Shown here piece after piece: positions 49,551 to 59,021 of a DNA stretch of 64,000 nucleotides (position 1 is its first letter; every line of letters starts with the position of its first letter). The position numbers and the translations under genes were made by a program. This DNA is from an uncultured Pseudomonadales bacterium (GTDB taxonomy: Bacteria; Pseudomonadota; Gammaproteobacteria; Pseudomonadales; Azotimanducaceae): contig CATOTI010000002.1 in assembly GCA_951813295.1 (NCBI GenBank), positions 62,001 through 126,000 of the forward strand, read 5' to 3'. The notes below the pieces were generated by a model. The model saw nothing but the letters and a program-made list of their open reading frames with translations. It was not told the DNA's origin and did no database searches.

Positions 49551-50186
49551 CTACTCGACCAGGCTCTTGAGCTTGAGTTCCAGCAACTCGGTGCCGAGGA
49601 AGGGCCTCGACGGGTCGCGCTTCGCTTCGTCCACCGCGGCTTGGTAAGCGTCACGGGCAAGATCGTTATCACCTCGTGCAACGTGGATGTCACCCGTCAA
49701 CTCCGCCACCTCTGCGATCAAGCCGTCACTGCCGATTGATCCGAGCGTCGCGAGGGCTGTATCGAGTTCGTCGAGCTGAAAATCGATCTTGGCGAGCCGG
49801 AAGCGAGCAACATCACGCAAGAGATCGCTCTGCGCGATTTCGCCTGCCACCACGAGATGCGCGCGCGCCACCTCCCAATTCTCCTCGCGGACCTCGTCGG
49901 CCGCTCGATGCAAGAGCGAGAAGGTGCGATAGCTCGATCCACTGTATTCCTCATCGAGTTGGCTCAGGAGCGAATCGACTGGCTGCCCCAGCGCCTTCGC
50001 CTCTAAATACGCCTCGTAGAGATCGGATGCGGCTTCTCGCTGATTCGTCGTGTACTCGTTGTAATACCGCCAGCCCACCACCGCGACTATCGCGACGATC
50101 AAACCGACGATGAGGGACGTGCCGTTGTCGTCCCACCACTGTTTGAGCCGTTCGGCCTGTTCTTCGTCGCTTAGATAATCAGACAC
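49551..50186 (-). CDS. yfgM: YfgM-family tetratricopeptide membrane protein
   Basis: YfgM is an inner-membrane protein associated with the SecYEG translocon and periplasmic chaperones. The 211-residue product has a cytoplasmic N-terminus (YLSDEEQAERLKQWWDDNG), one membrane helix (about residues 25-42, LIVGLIVAIVAVVGWRYY) and a periplasmic TPR-like domain (VARFRLAKIDFQLDELDTALATL). It overlaps hisS by eight bases and precedes bamB by three. Confidence 0.93.
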   Translation of the reverse strand: MSDYLSDEEQAERLKQWWDDNGTSLIVGLIVAIVAVVGWRYYNEYTTNQREAASDLYEAYLEAKALGQPVDSLLSQLDEEYSGSSYRTFSLLHRAADEVREENWEVARAHLVVAGEIAQSDLLRDVARFRLAKIDFQLDELDTALATLGSIGSDGLIAEVAELTGDIHVARGDNDLARDAYQAAVDEAKRDPSRPFLGTELLELKLKSLVE

Positions 50187-51453
50187 CGGATTGCTCCGCC
50201 GCCAACCGCTCGAGGATCGTCTCGAGCGGTGCGGTCAGTTGTTCGTTGTCGCGTCGAAGCCATTTCATCGTGACGCGATTCTCTGCTACTTCATCTTCAC
50301 CGACAATTACGGCCCAAAGGGCACCGCTCTTGTCGGCGTGGCGGAGCTGGCTCTTGAGCGATCCGCCGCCCCCGTGCTGCACGACAGCGAGACCCAGACG
50401 TTGCCGGATCGCGTTCGACACCGCCGTCGCATCGACGATTTCCGATTCACTTCCGACGACGCAGTAGACGTCCGCCTGACGATAGTCACGCGCCGCCTTC
50501 GCTTCGTGCAGTAACACGGTCCGGTCCAGACCCAGACCAAAGCCGGCACCAGGCACACTCTTGCCACCGAGCTTCTCGACGAGCCCGTCGTAGCGACCAC
50601 CGGCACAGACGGCCGACTGGGCGCCCAGATCGTCGGTCACCCATTCGAAAACCGTGTGAGTGTAGTAATCGAGCCCGCGCACGAGACGCGAATTCACACG
50701 GTAGGGAATCTGCGCGCCGTCCAGGATCCGTCGCAACCCATCGAAGTGTCGCGACGCATCCTCGTCGACGTATTCCTCGAGGCGAGGCGCGTTTTCGAGA
50801 ATCGCCCGCGTCGAAGCGACCTTGCTGTCGAGGATCCGCATCGGGTTGGTTTCGAGTCGCCGCTGACTGTCGCCGTCTAAATCGTCACGAAACGGCTTTA
50901 GATAGTCGACGAGCACATCCCGATACGCCTGCCGTGCGACACCCGAGCCGATCGTGTTGATTTCGAGCGTGACGAGGTCGGTGATGCCGAGCTCGCTATA
51001 GACCGTCCAGAGCAAGTCGATCAACTCCGCATCGACGTCCGGGCCCGGAAGCCCGAAGACCTCACAACCGATCTGATTGAACTCGCGCGTGCGTCCTTTC
51101 TGCGGCTTTTCGTACCGGAACATCGAACCCTGGTACCAGAGCCGTTGCGCCTGATTGCGCAATAGCCCGTTCTCGATGCACATGCGCGCGCAGCTCGCGG
51201 TTCCTTCCGGCCGCAGAGTGAGCGAGCGTCCCTTGCGGTCGTCGAGCGAGAACATCTCTTTCGAAACGATATCCGTCGACTCGCCGACGCCCCGCGCGAA
51301 GAGCTCTGTCGACTCGAGCAACGGGAGGCGAACCTCCTGGTAGCCGTAACGACAAACGACATCAATGATGATCCGCTCGACCTCGCGCCACCGCGGCGTC
51401 AACTCGGGACCGATGTCGCGCATGCCTCGCACGAGTTGGTATTTCTGTGCCAT
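50179..51453 (-). CDS. hisS: Histidyl-tRNA synthetase
   Basis: HisS charges tRNA-His. The 424-residue class II enzyme has motif 2 (RLWYQGSMFRYEKPQKGRTREFNQIGCE), the HisA motif region (LVRGLDYYTHTVFEW) and AGGRYDGLVE. An anticodon-binding C-terminal domain follows. In most relatives ispG lies between rodZ and hisS; here rodZ ends only 18 bases upstream. Confidence 0.97.
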   Translation of the reverse strand: MAQKYQLVRGMRDIGPELTPRWREVERIIIDVVCRYGYQEVRLPLLESTELFARGVGESTDIVSKEMFSLDDRKGRSLTLRPEGTASCARMCIENGLLRNQAQRLWYQGSMFRYEKPQKGRTREFNQIGCEVFGLPGPDVDAELIDLLWTVYSELGITDLVTLEINTIGSGVARQAYRDVLVDYLKPFRDDLDGDSQRRLETNPMRILDSKVASTRAILENAPRLEEYVDEDASRHFDGLRRILDGAQIPYRVNSRLVRGLDYYTHTVFEWVTDDLGAQSAVCAGGRYDGLVEKLGGKSVPGAGFGLGLDRTVLLHEAKAARDYRQADVYCVVGSESEIVDATAVSNAIRQRLGLAVVQHGGGGSLKSQLRHADKSGALWAVIVGEDEVAENRVTMKWLRRDNEQLTAPLETILERLAAEQSGV

Positions 51454-51471
51454 CGTCTCTTTTCGTTGCCG

Positions 51472-52347
51472 CTAGCGCCCGAGCACCAGGTTCGCTATTC
51501 GATTGCGCGTGTGCGGACCCAACGCGACCGGGTCGCCGTTGAATTCGAGGGTCGCCGCCGGCGCGTTGCCCAGGGTGATCGTGAACGGTGCGAGACCGAT
51601 CAGTGCGACGGAATCGCCGCCGCGCAGAAGGTCCGCGTGAACGGTCGCGCCATTGCGATCCTCGACCTCGACCCAGCAGTCCTCGATCAGGGATAGGACC
51701 AGCCTATCCTGCCCCATGGCGAGGCGTCCTTCGTTAGTCTCGCTCGACGCTTCCGACGAATCGGCGAGGGTCACGTTCACGGCGTCCGATTCCGTCGCGA
51801 CCGCAAGGCGGCTCGCTGCCTCGTCACGCAAGGCTTCAGACGCCGACAGCGTGTCGACGTTCCCTTCGCGCCCGGCGATAGGCTCGGTCCGAGCGGGTTC
51901 GACCACGCTCAACGTCTCATCGTTCGCATCGAACCCCGGGAATCCCTCTTCCGGCCAGATCCACCATAGGATCAGCGCGGCACCCACCACGATCAACGCC
52001 ACGATGCCGCCGAGTACTCGGCCGGGGTGTTGCTGCGGGATCGCACTAATGGATGGCGTCGGACGCGAGACGACCATGTCGTCGTTGTAGAGGCCCACTG
52101 TCGCTACGTCGAACTGTTCCACGAGATCGTCCGCGTCGAGCTCCAGGAGTTTCGCGTAGGCGCGGATATAGCCGCGCGTGAACGCAGGCACGGGCAGATC
52201 TTCGTAATCGTTGGCCTCGAGGTTTTTCACCACCCGCGCGGATAGGTTCAACGTCTGCGCGACGTCATCGAGCGAAACGTTGACCTCTTCGCGAGCACGT
52301 CGAAGGACGTCTCCCGGGCCTTCGAATGTGAGTTCCTGATCAGCCAC
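51472..52347 (-). CDS. rodZ: Cytoskeleton protein RodZ
   Basis: RodZ links the MreB cytoskeleton to the membrane and sets rod shape. The 291-residue product has an N-terminal helix-turn-helix (LRRAREEVNVSLDDVAQTLNLSARVVKNLEANDYEDLP). One membrane helix follows (about residues 110-130, LGGIVALIVVGAALILWWIW), then a periplasmic linker rich in Ser, Glu and Ala. A C-terminal DUF4115 domain contains LIEDCWVEVEDRNG and GDSVALIGLAPFTITLGNAPA. The start is GTG. Confidence 0.94.
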   Translation of the reverse strand: MADQELTFEGPGDVLRRAREEVNVSLDDVAQTLNLSARVVKNLEANDYEDLPVPAFTRGYIRAYAKLLELDADDLVEQFDVATVGLYNDDMVVSRPTPSISAIPQQHPGRVLGGIVALIVVGAALILWWIWPEEGFPGFDANDETLSVVEPARTEPIAGREGNVDTLSASEALRDEAASRLAVATESDAVNVTLADSSEASSETNEGRLAMGQDRLVLSLIEDCWVEVEDRNGATVHADLLRGGDSVALIGLAPFTITLGNAPAATLEFNGDPVALGPHTRNRIANLVLGR

Positions 52348-52365
52348 GTTGGTTACCGTCCGGAC

Positions 52366-53475
52366 TTAAGGGGCCGCTGTCGCGGCCGAGCGCAAAATAT
52401 ACCGCTCGGCGCGGCGTGTCCGGTCTTCTACTCGTCCGACGAGTTGTCCACAAGCGGCCGCGATGTCATCGCCGCGGGTCGTTCTGAGCATGGCCGGTAA
52501 ACCCGCCTCGAGCAGCACGGTCTGAAATCGCCGGATTCGGTTGTTGCTCGGACGTTTGTACGAGGTGCCGGGGAATGGATTAAAAGGAATCAGATTCACT
52601 TTGCAGCGCAAGTCACCGAGTACCTCGACGAGGGCCCGCGCGTCGTCGGGGGAATCGTTGACGCCGTCGATCAGCGTGTATTCAATCGTGACAGTTCGCT
52701 TCTTGCCGAGCCCATCGATGTAGTGACGGCACGCCGTCATCAAGCTCTCGATGCCGTACTTTCGGTTGATGGGTACGAGTTCGTTACGCAGTTCATCCGT
52801 CGGCGCGTGTAGCGAAACCGCGAGTGAAACGTCAGAAGCCTCCGCCAGGTCGTAAATCTTCGGCACGACCCCGGCCGTCGAAATCGTCACCCGTCGTTTC
52901 GATATGCCGAACGCGAAGTCGTCCATCATGACGTTCATCGCATCGGTCACCGCGGCGAAGTTCAACAACGGCTCGCCCATCCCCATGAAAACGACGTTCG
53001 TGATCGGATCATCGCGGCGCTCGGCGTTGACCTGCCAGACCTGGCCGACGATCGCCGCCGCCGTGAGATTGCCCGCGTAGCCCTGCTTGCCGGTCGCGCA
53101 GAAGCTGCAATCGAGCGCGCATCCGTACTGCGACGAAACGCATAACGTCGCACGACCTTCCTCGGGGATGAGTACGGCCTCGACATCGCTGCTGCCTTCG
53201 GCTTCGACCCGCCACTTCGTCGTGCCGTCGCTCGAGTTCAGCAACGGCACGAGGCCGGGCGGGGTGATTTCCGCGATCGTCTTCAGCCGTTCGCGGAGCT
53301 TCTTCGAGATATTCGACATCGCGTCGAAGTCAATGACGTAGTGGTGATAGATCCACTTCATCAATTGTTCGGCGCGATAAGGTTTCTCGCCGAGTTCCGC
53401 AAAGAACTCGATCAGTGCGTCACGGGGTAATCCCAGAAGGTTGACGCGTTGCATGTCGAATCGTCCAGCGAGCAC
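52366..53475 (-). CDS. rlmN: Dual-specificity rRNA/tRNA adenine-C2 methyltransferase RlmN
   Basis: RlmN is a radical-SAM enzyme that methylates A2503 of 23S rRNA and A37 of some tRNAs. The product has the radical-SAM cluster motif CALDCSFC. The methyl-carrying cysteine lies in [14 protein letters not shown] and the second catalytic cysteine in [11 protein letters not shown] 53475 overlaps the ndk stop (TAGTG) and gives 369 residues; ATG 53454 (MQRVNLLGL) is a shorter choice. The ndk-rlmN-rodZ order is conserved. Confidence 0.96.
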   Translation of the reverse strand: MLAGRFDMQRVNLLGLPRDALIEFFAELGEKPYRAEQLMKWIYHHYVIDFDAMSNISKKLRERLKTIAEITPPGLVPLLNSSDGTTKWRVEAEGSSDVEAVLIPEEGRATLCVSSQYGCALDCSFCATGKQGYAGNLTAAAIVGQVWQVNAERRDDPITNVVFMGMGEPLLNFAAVTDAMNVMMDDFAFGISKRRVTISTAGVVPKIYDLAEASDVSLAVSLHAPTDELRNELVPINRKYGIESLMTACRHYIDGLGKKRTVTIEYTLIDGVNDSPDDARALVEVLGDLRCKVNLIPFNPFPGTSYKRPSNNRIRRFQTVLLEAGLPAMLRTTRGDDIAAACGQLVGRVEDRTRRAERYILRSAATAAP

Positions 53476-53903
53476 TAACCGCGCTCGCAGATCTCCTCGG
53501 CCGAAAAGAAGTAGCCGACTTCCCGTTCGGCAGACGCGGGGGCGTCCGACCCATGCACGGCGTTGGCGTCGATCGACTCGGCGAAATCGGCGCGAATGGT
53601 GCCGGGTTCGGCGTCAGCGGGGTTCGTGGCACCCATCAACGTACGATTCACCTGGATCGCGTCTTCGCCTTCCAACACCTGTACGACGATCGGACCGGAG
53701 GTCATGTATTGGACGAGGTCCTCGTAAAACGGTTTGCCTTCGTGCTCGGCGTAAAAACCGCCGGCCTTTTCCGGCGTCAACCGAATCATCTTCGAAGCGA
53801 CGATTCGCAAACCACCCTTCTCGAAACGAGAGTAGATCTCGCCAATGATGTTCTTCGCGACCGCGTCTGGTTTGACGATCGATAGCGTGCGTTCCAGCGC
53901 CAT
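53475..53903 (-). CDS. ndk: Nucleoside diphosphate kinase
   Basis: Ndk balances nucleoside triphosphates by phosphate transfer through a histidine. From ATG 53903 it has 142 residues (E. coli 143). It contains [12 protein letters not shown], the RxLMGATNP loop and the phosphohistidine H117 in NAVHGSD. The frame is open to 53978, but the extra 25 residues do not fit the family. A 148-bp gap with a -10 box separates it from iscS; no iscU or other Isc genes lie between. Confidence 0.97.
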   Translation of the reverse strand: MALERTLSIVKPDAVAKNIIGEIYSRFEKGGLRIVASKMIRLTPEKAGGFYAEHEGKPFYEDLVQYMTSGPIVVQVLEGEDAIQVNRTLMGATNPADAEPGTIRADFAESIDANAVHGSDAPASAEREVGYFFSAEEICERG

Positions 53904-54051
53904 GTGAACTCCGTAATGGACGGACTCGACCGGGAGCCCGCTTGAGGTTGTATGGGAAGGCTCACGGGAAGAGGCCACCGCGCGTCGAGACGCACTTCGG
54001 CGGCCGGGTGATCACGCGTTTGCCCAAACCCGCTCGTCGAGCGGCGCGGTA
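53904..54051 (-). other. Gap between iscS and ndk
   Basis: These 148 bases carry no conserved gene in any frame, so iscU, iscA and fdx are not hidden here as fragments. Upstream of it, a consensus TATAAT (54056-54051, minus strand) overlaps the iscS stop codon. It has no clear -35 and would give ndk a 5' leader of about 140 bases. Confidence 0.4.
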
Positions 54052-55212
54052 TTATAGAGATTCGCCTAGCAAAGTCTGCACCACTTGCGCGACTCGCTGG
54101 CCTGCGAAGTCGACATCGTCCTCTGTCGTGAAGCGACCCACTGTGAATCGCAGCGAACTCGACGCGAGGTCGTCGGCGAGGCCCATCTCGCGAAGTACAT
54201 AGGAAGGCTCGACGGTCGCCGACGTACAGGCCGATCCGCTCGAGACCGCGACATCATTCAACGCCATCAGCAGCGTTTCGCCATCGACACCCGCAAACGC
54301 GACGTTCAAGTTGCCATCTAGGCGGGATTCTAGCGAGCCGTTGACCGAGCTGCCGGGGATCTGGCGAAGATGCGACCACAACCGATCGCGTAGCTCGCGA
54401 ATACGCTGGCCCTCGCGCTCGAGCTCGAGCCGTGCAATTCGACAAGCCTCGCCCATGCCGACGATCTGATGTGTCGCGAGCGTACCCGACCGCATGCCCC
54501 GTTCGTGGCCGCCACCGTGAATCTGCGCGACGAGCGGTACCGGCGGTTCGCGCCGAACGTACAAAACACCGATGCCTTTCGGGCCATAGATCTTGTGCCC
54601 TGACAGGCTGATGAGATCGATCGGGTCGACCGCGACGTCGATCGGCACTTTGCCCGCGCTCTGCGCGGCATCGGTATGGAACACTACGTCCCGTTCGCGG
54701 CAGATCCTCGCCAAGGCGGCGATGTCGTTCACGACACCGACTTCGTTATTGGCGTGCATGACGGAAACGATCCGAGTGTCCGGCCGAATCGCCTCGGCTA
54801 CCGCATCCGCGGGTACGACGCCATCGCGGCCAGGCACGACGTATGTCGCCTCGAAACCCCTGGTCTCGAGATAAGCCACTGTGTCGAGCACCGCCTTGTG
54901 TTCATAGCTCGACGTCACGATATGACCGGATCCGAAGGACTCCGCCACGCCTTTGACGGCGAGGTTGTCCGATTCGGTCGCACCGGAGGTCCAGACGATC
55001 TCGCGCGGGTCGGCGTTCAAGAGATCCGCGACATGCTCACGCGCTTCGTCGACGAGTTCGGCAGCGTCCCAACCGTAAACATGCGAGGTCGAGGCCGGAT
55101 TGCCGAAATCCCCGTCGGTGAGCAGACAGCGGCTCATCTTCTGTGCAACACGCGGATCGACAGGCGTCGTCGCCGAATAGTCGAGGTAAACCGCCTTGTC
55201 GCGCTTCTTCAT
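54052..55212 (-). CDS. iscS: Cysteine desulfurase IscS, short C-terminus
   Basis: IscS takes sulfur from cysteine for iron-sulfur clusters and thiolated tRNA. The 386-residue product keeps the PLP lysine K207 (SGHKIYG) and the persulfide cysteine C329 in GSACTSA, each one residue from the E. coli numbering. It ends ...[11 protein letters not shown]. coli IscS continues for about 19 more residues, and that tail contacts IscU, so the IscU-docking end is missing. It lies 25 bp after iscR, but the next gene is ndk, not iscU. It is still the IscS group and not SufS, by the long active-site loop. Confidence 0.93.
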   Translation of the reverse strand: MKKRDKAVYLDYSATTPVDPRVAQKMSRCLLTDGDFGNPASTSHVYGWDAAELVDEAREHVADLLNADPREIVWTSGATESDNLAVKGVAESFGSGHIVTSSYEHKAVLDTVAYLETRGFEATYVVPGRDGVVPADAVAEAIRPDTRIVSVMHANNEVGVVNDIAALARICRERDVVFHTDAAQSAGKVPIDVAVDPIDLISLSGHKIYGPKGIGVLYVRREPPVPLVAQIHGGGHERGMRSGTLATHQIVGMGEACRIARLELEREGQRIRELRDRLWSHLRQIPGSSVNGSLESRLDGNLNVAFAGVDGETLLMALNDVAVSSGSACTSATVEPSYVLREMGLADDLASSSLRFTVGRFTTEDDVDFAGQRVAQVVQTLLGESL

Positions 55213-55237
55213 GGTCGAGTGAAAGTTGATGTTGGCG

Positions 55238-55699
55238 TCAGATCAGACGAGCTGCGATGCGCTGATTCGCCGACTGCCGGGACGCCACCGCGACGACGTC
55301 CGATCGCACGACCAGGTCGGCAATCGTGATACCGGCGAGGAAATCGTCGATCTGGCGCGAAAGGTCCGACCAGAGCTCGTGAGTGAGACAGAGTTCGCCG
55401 TCCTGGCACCCGCCTTCGCCACCGCAACGCGTCGCGTCGACGCCTTCACCGACCGCCCGAATCACGTCCGAGACGCTGATATCCGCGGCATCTTCGCTCA
55501 AGCGGAACCCACCACCGGGACCGCGCGAGCTCGTCAGGAGTCCGGCACGTTTCAACCGCCCGAACAGTTGTTCGAGGTACGAACGCGAGATGCCCTGCCG
55601 CTCGGCAATGGCGGCGATCGACGTCGGACCATCGTCCGCGTGGATCGCGACATCGAGCAAGGCGGTGACCGCGTAACGGCCTCGGGTAGTCAGACGCAT
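55238..55699 (-). CDS. iscR: Rrf2-family regulator IscR
   Basis: IscR binds a 2Fe-2S cluster and represses or activates iron-sulfur assembly genes according to cluster supply. The 153-residue product has the Rrf2 winged helix ([40 protein letters not shown]). The cluster ligands C92, C98, C104 and H107 are at exactly the E. coli positions. It precedes iscS, so autoregulation is likely. I saw no clear IscR operator in the 35 bp before it. Confidence 0.95.
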   Translation of the reverse strand: MRLTTRGRYAVTALLDVAIHADDGPTSIAAIAERQGISRSYLEQLFGRLKRAGLLTSSRGPGGGFRLSEDAADISVSDVIRAVGEGVDATRCGGEGGCQDGELCLTHELWSDLSRQIDDFLAGITIADLVVRSDVVAVASRQSANQRIAARLI

Positions 55700-55734
55700 G
55701 GTCGCGGCATCATGCTATAGCCCATGGCACGGGT

Positions 55735-56463
55735 CTACTGATCCTCGATTGCGCGTTCGATATGCGTGAGGACACCACGCAACATACCCACTTCCGTTTC
55801 ATCCGCGCGTACCCGCTCGAAGAGTCGGCGTAGACGGACCATCGCCTGACGAGGCGCCTTCGGATCGTAGAAATCGACCGCCCGGAGCACCTCTTCGAGA
55901 TGCACGAAGAACCCTTCGAGCTCCTCGCGGGTCGCATAGGGCCGGTCCCAGCCGGTTCGAACGTTCGTCTCGCCGAGTTCCGCCGCCTTGTAGAGTTCGT
56001 AGCAGACCACCTGCACCGCCATCGCGAGGTTCAGCGATGGATAGGCCGGATTGGCCGGGATGACGAGGTGCAGGTTGCAGCGCTGCAACTCCTCGTTCGT
56101 GAGCCCCGAAACCTCTCGGCCGAAAAGGATCGCCACCGGTCGGCCGCGGGAGCCGTCACGAGCCAGTTCGGCGGCAAACTCGGCCGCCGCCTGCGTCGGC
56201 CAGGGGATCCGTCGTTCGCGTGTGCTCGTTCCGATCACGAGACCACAATCGGCAATCACGTCCTCGAGGTTCGAGGAAACGGTCGCGGCATCGAGCACAT
56301 CGGTCGCCTGTGACGCGCGCCAATCGGCCTGTGGATCGGGGAACCGGCGCGGCCGGACGAGCGCGAGATCGTGAATGCCCATCGTCTTCATCGCACGGGC
56401 CGCCCCGCCGATATTGCCGGGATGGCTGGGTTCGACCAGAACCACTCGGACGTCGTCTAGCAA
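55735..56463 (-). CDS. trmJ: tRNA (cytidine/uridine-32-2'-O)-methyltransferase TrmJ
   Basis: TrmJ is a SPOUT methyltransferase acting on position 32 of tRNAs. The 242-residue product has VRVVLVEPSHPGNIGGAARAMKTMG at the N-terminus. The knot motifs are VAILFGREVSGLTNEELQRCN and IPANPAYPSLNLAMAVQVVCYEL. The start is TTG, supported by GGAGGG five bases before it. Position between suhB and iscR matches other gammaproteobacteria. Confidence 0.95.
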   Translation of the reverse strand: MLDDVRVVLVEPSHPGNIGGAARAMKTMGIHDLALVRPRRFPDPQADWRASQATDVLDAATVSSNLEDVIADCGLVIGTSTRERRIPWPTQAAAEFAAELARDGSRGRPVAILFGREVSGLTNEELQRCNLHLVIPANPAYPSLNLAMAVQVVCYELYKAAELGETNVRTGWDRPYATREELEGFFVHLEEVLRAVDFYDPKAPRQAMVRLRRLFERVRADETEVGMLRGVLTHIERAIEDQ

Positions 56464-56602
56464 TGAAGCCCTCCTTCGAACCTTCTCGATATGATGACCG
56501 GCGCTTCAATCACCACGCTCGCCGCCGTAGGATGCGCGACCGACTCACCGTCGCCGGCATGGTGACGAGTCACCTGAAGCGAAGTCCAGTCTCGGAGTAT
56601 CC

Positions 56603-57421
56603 ATGGAACCGATGGTCAACATCGCGCTGCGCGCCGCCCGGCGTGCGGGTCAGATCATCGTTCGCGCGCTCGATCGTGCCGACCTCCTGCAGGTCGAAAG
56701 CAAAGGCGCTCACGATTACGTCACCGACATCGATCGCCAGGCCGAGGCCGCCATCGTCGATGTGATTCGCAAGGCGTATCCCGATCACGCGGTTCTCGGC
56801 GAAGAGTTTGGCGCCCACGGCGACGACGACGAGTACGTCTGGATCGTCGACCCACTCGACGGGACGACGAACTTCCTGCAGGGGATTCCACACTTCTCGA
56901 CATCGATCGGCATCCGGCGAGGCGCGACGCTGCTGCACGGCGTCATCGTCGATCCGATTCGCCACGAAGAGTTCACCGCCTCGCGGGGATCAGGCGCGCG
57001 CATGAACGGCCAGCGCCTGCGCGTCACGTCGACCGCCAAAATCGACGACGCGCTCTTGGCATCCGACCTCGTGTTCGCCAAGACGGCACGACACCAGCCC
57101 TTCTACCTCGACGCACTCGGCACGCTGTTGCCGAAATGCAAAGGCGTTCGCCACCAGGGATCCGCAGCACTCGACCTCGCCTACGTAGCCGCCGGCCGCT
57201 TTGACGGTTTCTTCGAAATCGGCCTCAAGCCCTGGGACATGGCCGCCGGGGCAGTGATCGTGCGCGAAGCTGGTGGCTTCGTCAGCGATATCGCCGGTGG
57301 CGACCGATTCATGGAGACGGGCAACGTCGTCGCCGCCACGCCGAAGGTGTCGCGCGAACTCCTGAAGACGCTTCGCCAGAGCGCTCAAGCGACCGCCGAT
57401 AGCGTCATGCAGCGCGGCTGA
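56603..57421 (+). CDS. suhB: Inositol-1-monophosphatase SuhB
   Basis: SuhB hydrolyses inositol monophosphate and also joins the NusB-NusE antitermination complex for rRNA. The 272-residue product has the metal-binding motifs LGEEFGAHG, WIVDPLDGTTNFLQGIPHFS and KPWDMAAGAVIVREAGG. GGAG lies six bases before the ATG. It is divergent from trmJ across 139 bp that hold no other gene. Confidence 0.95.
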   Translation: MEPMVNIALRAARRAGQIIVRALDRADLLQVESKGAHDYVTDIDRQAEAAIVDVIRKAYPDHAVLGEEFGAHGDDDEYVWIVDPLDGTTNFLQGIPHFSTSIGIRRGATLLHGVIVDPIRHEEFTASRGSGARMNGQRLRVTSTAKIDDALLASDLVFAKTARHQPFYLDALGTLLPKCKGVRHQGSAALDLAYVAAGRFDGFFEIGLKPWDMAAGAVIVREAGGFVSDIAGGDRFMETGNVVAATPKVSRELLKTLRQSAQATADSVMQRG

Positions 57422-57476
57422 TCGAACGAGTTTCGTTTTTGTCGATCTAACGCCTGATCAGACGAGGAAAGATCGA

Positions 57477-59021
57477 ATGACCAATCGCGTGTGGCTGATC
57501 CCGGCCGTTCTCCTCGCCGCCGGATGCGGCGGTGGCGGAGGTAGCAGCGTGCCGGCGCCCGAACCCGTTACGACGCTCGCAGCATCGCCTGTCCAGACCG
57601 GCTTTGCTGCCGGTACGTTCGAGCCGAGTGAAGACTATCGCCATCAGTGCGAAGTTCCGCGGACCGGCGACTTCCCTGACATCCAGGGCACGACCGAGGA
57701 CGAGAACAACTGGCTCCGATCCTGGAGCAATGAGCTATACCTCTGGTATGCCGAGATCGATGACCAGGATCCCGCGGAATACGACACGCCCGCGTACTTC
57801 GACCTGATGAAGACGTTCGAGCTCACTGCAACCGGCGCACAGAAGGACAACTTTCATTTCACGATCCCGACCGAGGAGTGGCTGCAACGCTCTCAGTCGG
57901 GCATCACCTTCGGCTACGGCATGAGCCTCGCGTTCATCCGCTCGGCTCCGCCCCGCGAGGTGCGCGTGCGCTACGTGGAACCAAGTTCGAGCGCCTCGGG
58001 CGCCGGCGTCGCACGGGGCGCCACGCTCGTTGCAATCGACGGCGAGCCCGTACTCGACGGCGACGCCGACACGTTGAACGCCGGGCTCTCGCCAGCCAAC
58101 GAAGACGAGACGCACACCTTCACGATCCTCGACCTCGGCGCGAACGAGGAGCGAACCATCGAGCTCACCTCGGGCGAGATCAATATCGACCCCGTGCAAT
58201 TCGAACGAGTGCTGGAAACCGATACTGGACCGGTCGGCTACCTTTTCTTCACGACTCACATCGCACCCGCCGAAGCCGAACTCGTCGATGCCTTCGAGTC
58301 GTTCGAGGCCGCCGGCGTGACGGATCTCGTACTGGACGTGCGATACAACGGTGGCGGTTTTCTCGACATCGCAAACGAGACCGCCGCGATGATCGCGGGT
58401 CCCGGGCAAAGCAGCGGGCGCGTTTTCGATCGGCTGCAGTTTTCCGACAAGCATCCCGATATCAATCCCGTGACAGGCCGGCTGATCGACGCCGGACTCT
58501 TCCACACGACGACGCAAGGGTTCTCCGTGAGCGAAGGCGACCCATTGCCGGCGCTCAACCTCGACCGCGTATTCGTCCTGACCAGCGGGCGGACCTGCTC
58601 GGCCAGCGAAGCGATCATCAACGGCCTGCGCGGTATCGACGTGGACGTGGTCCTCATCGGTGACACGACCTGCGGCAAGCCGTACGGTTTCTACGGCTTC
58701 GATAACTGCGGGACGACGTACTTCAGCATTCAGTTCCAGGGCGTCAACGAAAAAGGATTCGGCGATTACCCCAGCGGTTTCACCGCCGAGAACCTCAGCT
58801 CGAGCGACGGCGTACCGCTTGCCGGTTGTGCGGTGGGCGACGATCTCGACCATACGTTGGGTGATCCACTGGAGGCGCAGCTACGCGCGGCCCTCGCCTA
58901 TCGAAGCGCCGGTTCGTGTCCATCGGTCGAGCAGACCGCGTTCGCGGCACCCGGCCTCGAGGACGAGTCGCCCGAACGTTTGAAAGAGCCGGCAGACTGG
59001 CCCGGCAAGGTGGTGCAGTGA
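57477..59021 (+). CDS. S41-family (C-terminal-processing-like) peptidase lipoprotein
   Basis: The 514-residue product has a signal peptide and lipobox LAAGC with C17, followed by a glycine-rich linker. It should therefore be anchored to a membrane on the periplasmic side. A PDZ-like domain lies at about residues 160-235 (VRYVEPSSSASGAGVARGATLVAIDGEPV). The S41 protease domain has DVRYNGGGFLDIA, TSGRTCSASEAIINGL with catalytic S377, and GDTTCGKPYG with K401. The 24-residue spacing of the Ser/Lys pair matches Prc-type enzymes. Substrate is unknown. Its TGA overlaps the ATG of the next small lipoprotein gene, suggesting a pair. Confidence 0.88.
   Translation: MTNRVWLIPAVLLAAGCGGGGGSSVPAPEPVTTLAASPVQTGFAAGTFEPSEDYRHQCEVPRTGDFPDIQGTTEDENNWLRSWSNELYLWYAEIDDQDPAEYDTPAYFDLMKTFELTATGAQKDNFHFTIPTEEWLQRSQSGITFGYGMSLAFIRSAPPREVRVRYVEPSSSASGAGVARGATLVAIDGEPVLDGDADTLNAGLSPANEDETHTFTILDLGANEERTIELTSGEINIDPVQFERVLETDTGPVGYLFFTTHIAPAEAELVDAFESFEAAGVTDLVLDVRYNGGGFLDIANETAAMIAGPGQSSGRVFDRLQFSDKHPDINPVTGRLIDAGLFHTTTQGFSVSEGDPLPALNLDRVFVLTSGRTCSASEAIINGLRGIDVDVVLIGDTTCGKPYGFYGFDNCGTTYFSIQFQGVNEKGFGDYPSGFTAENLSSSDGVPLAGCAVGDDLDHTLGDPLEAQLRAALAYRSAGSCPSVEQTAFAAPGLEDESPERLKEPADWPGKVVQ

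Noticed and set aside
57735..58853. A 372-codon open frame antisense to the S41 peptidase
   Set aside because: The sense frame has lipobox, PDZ and catalytic motifs; the antisense frame has none.
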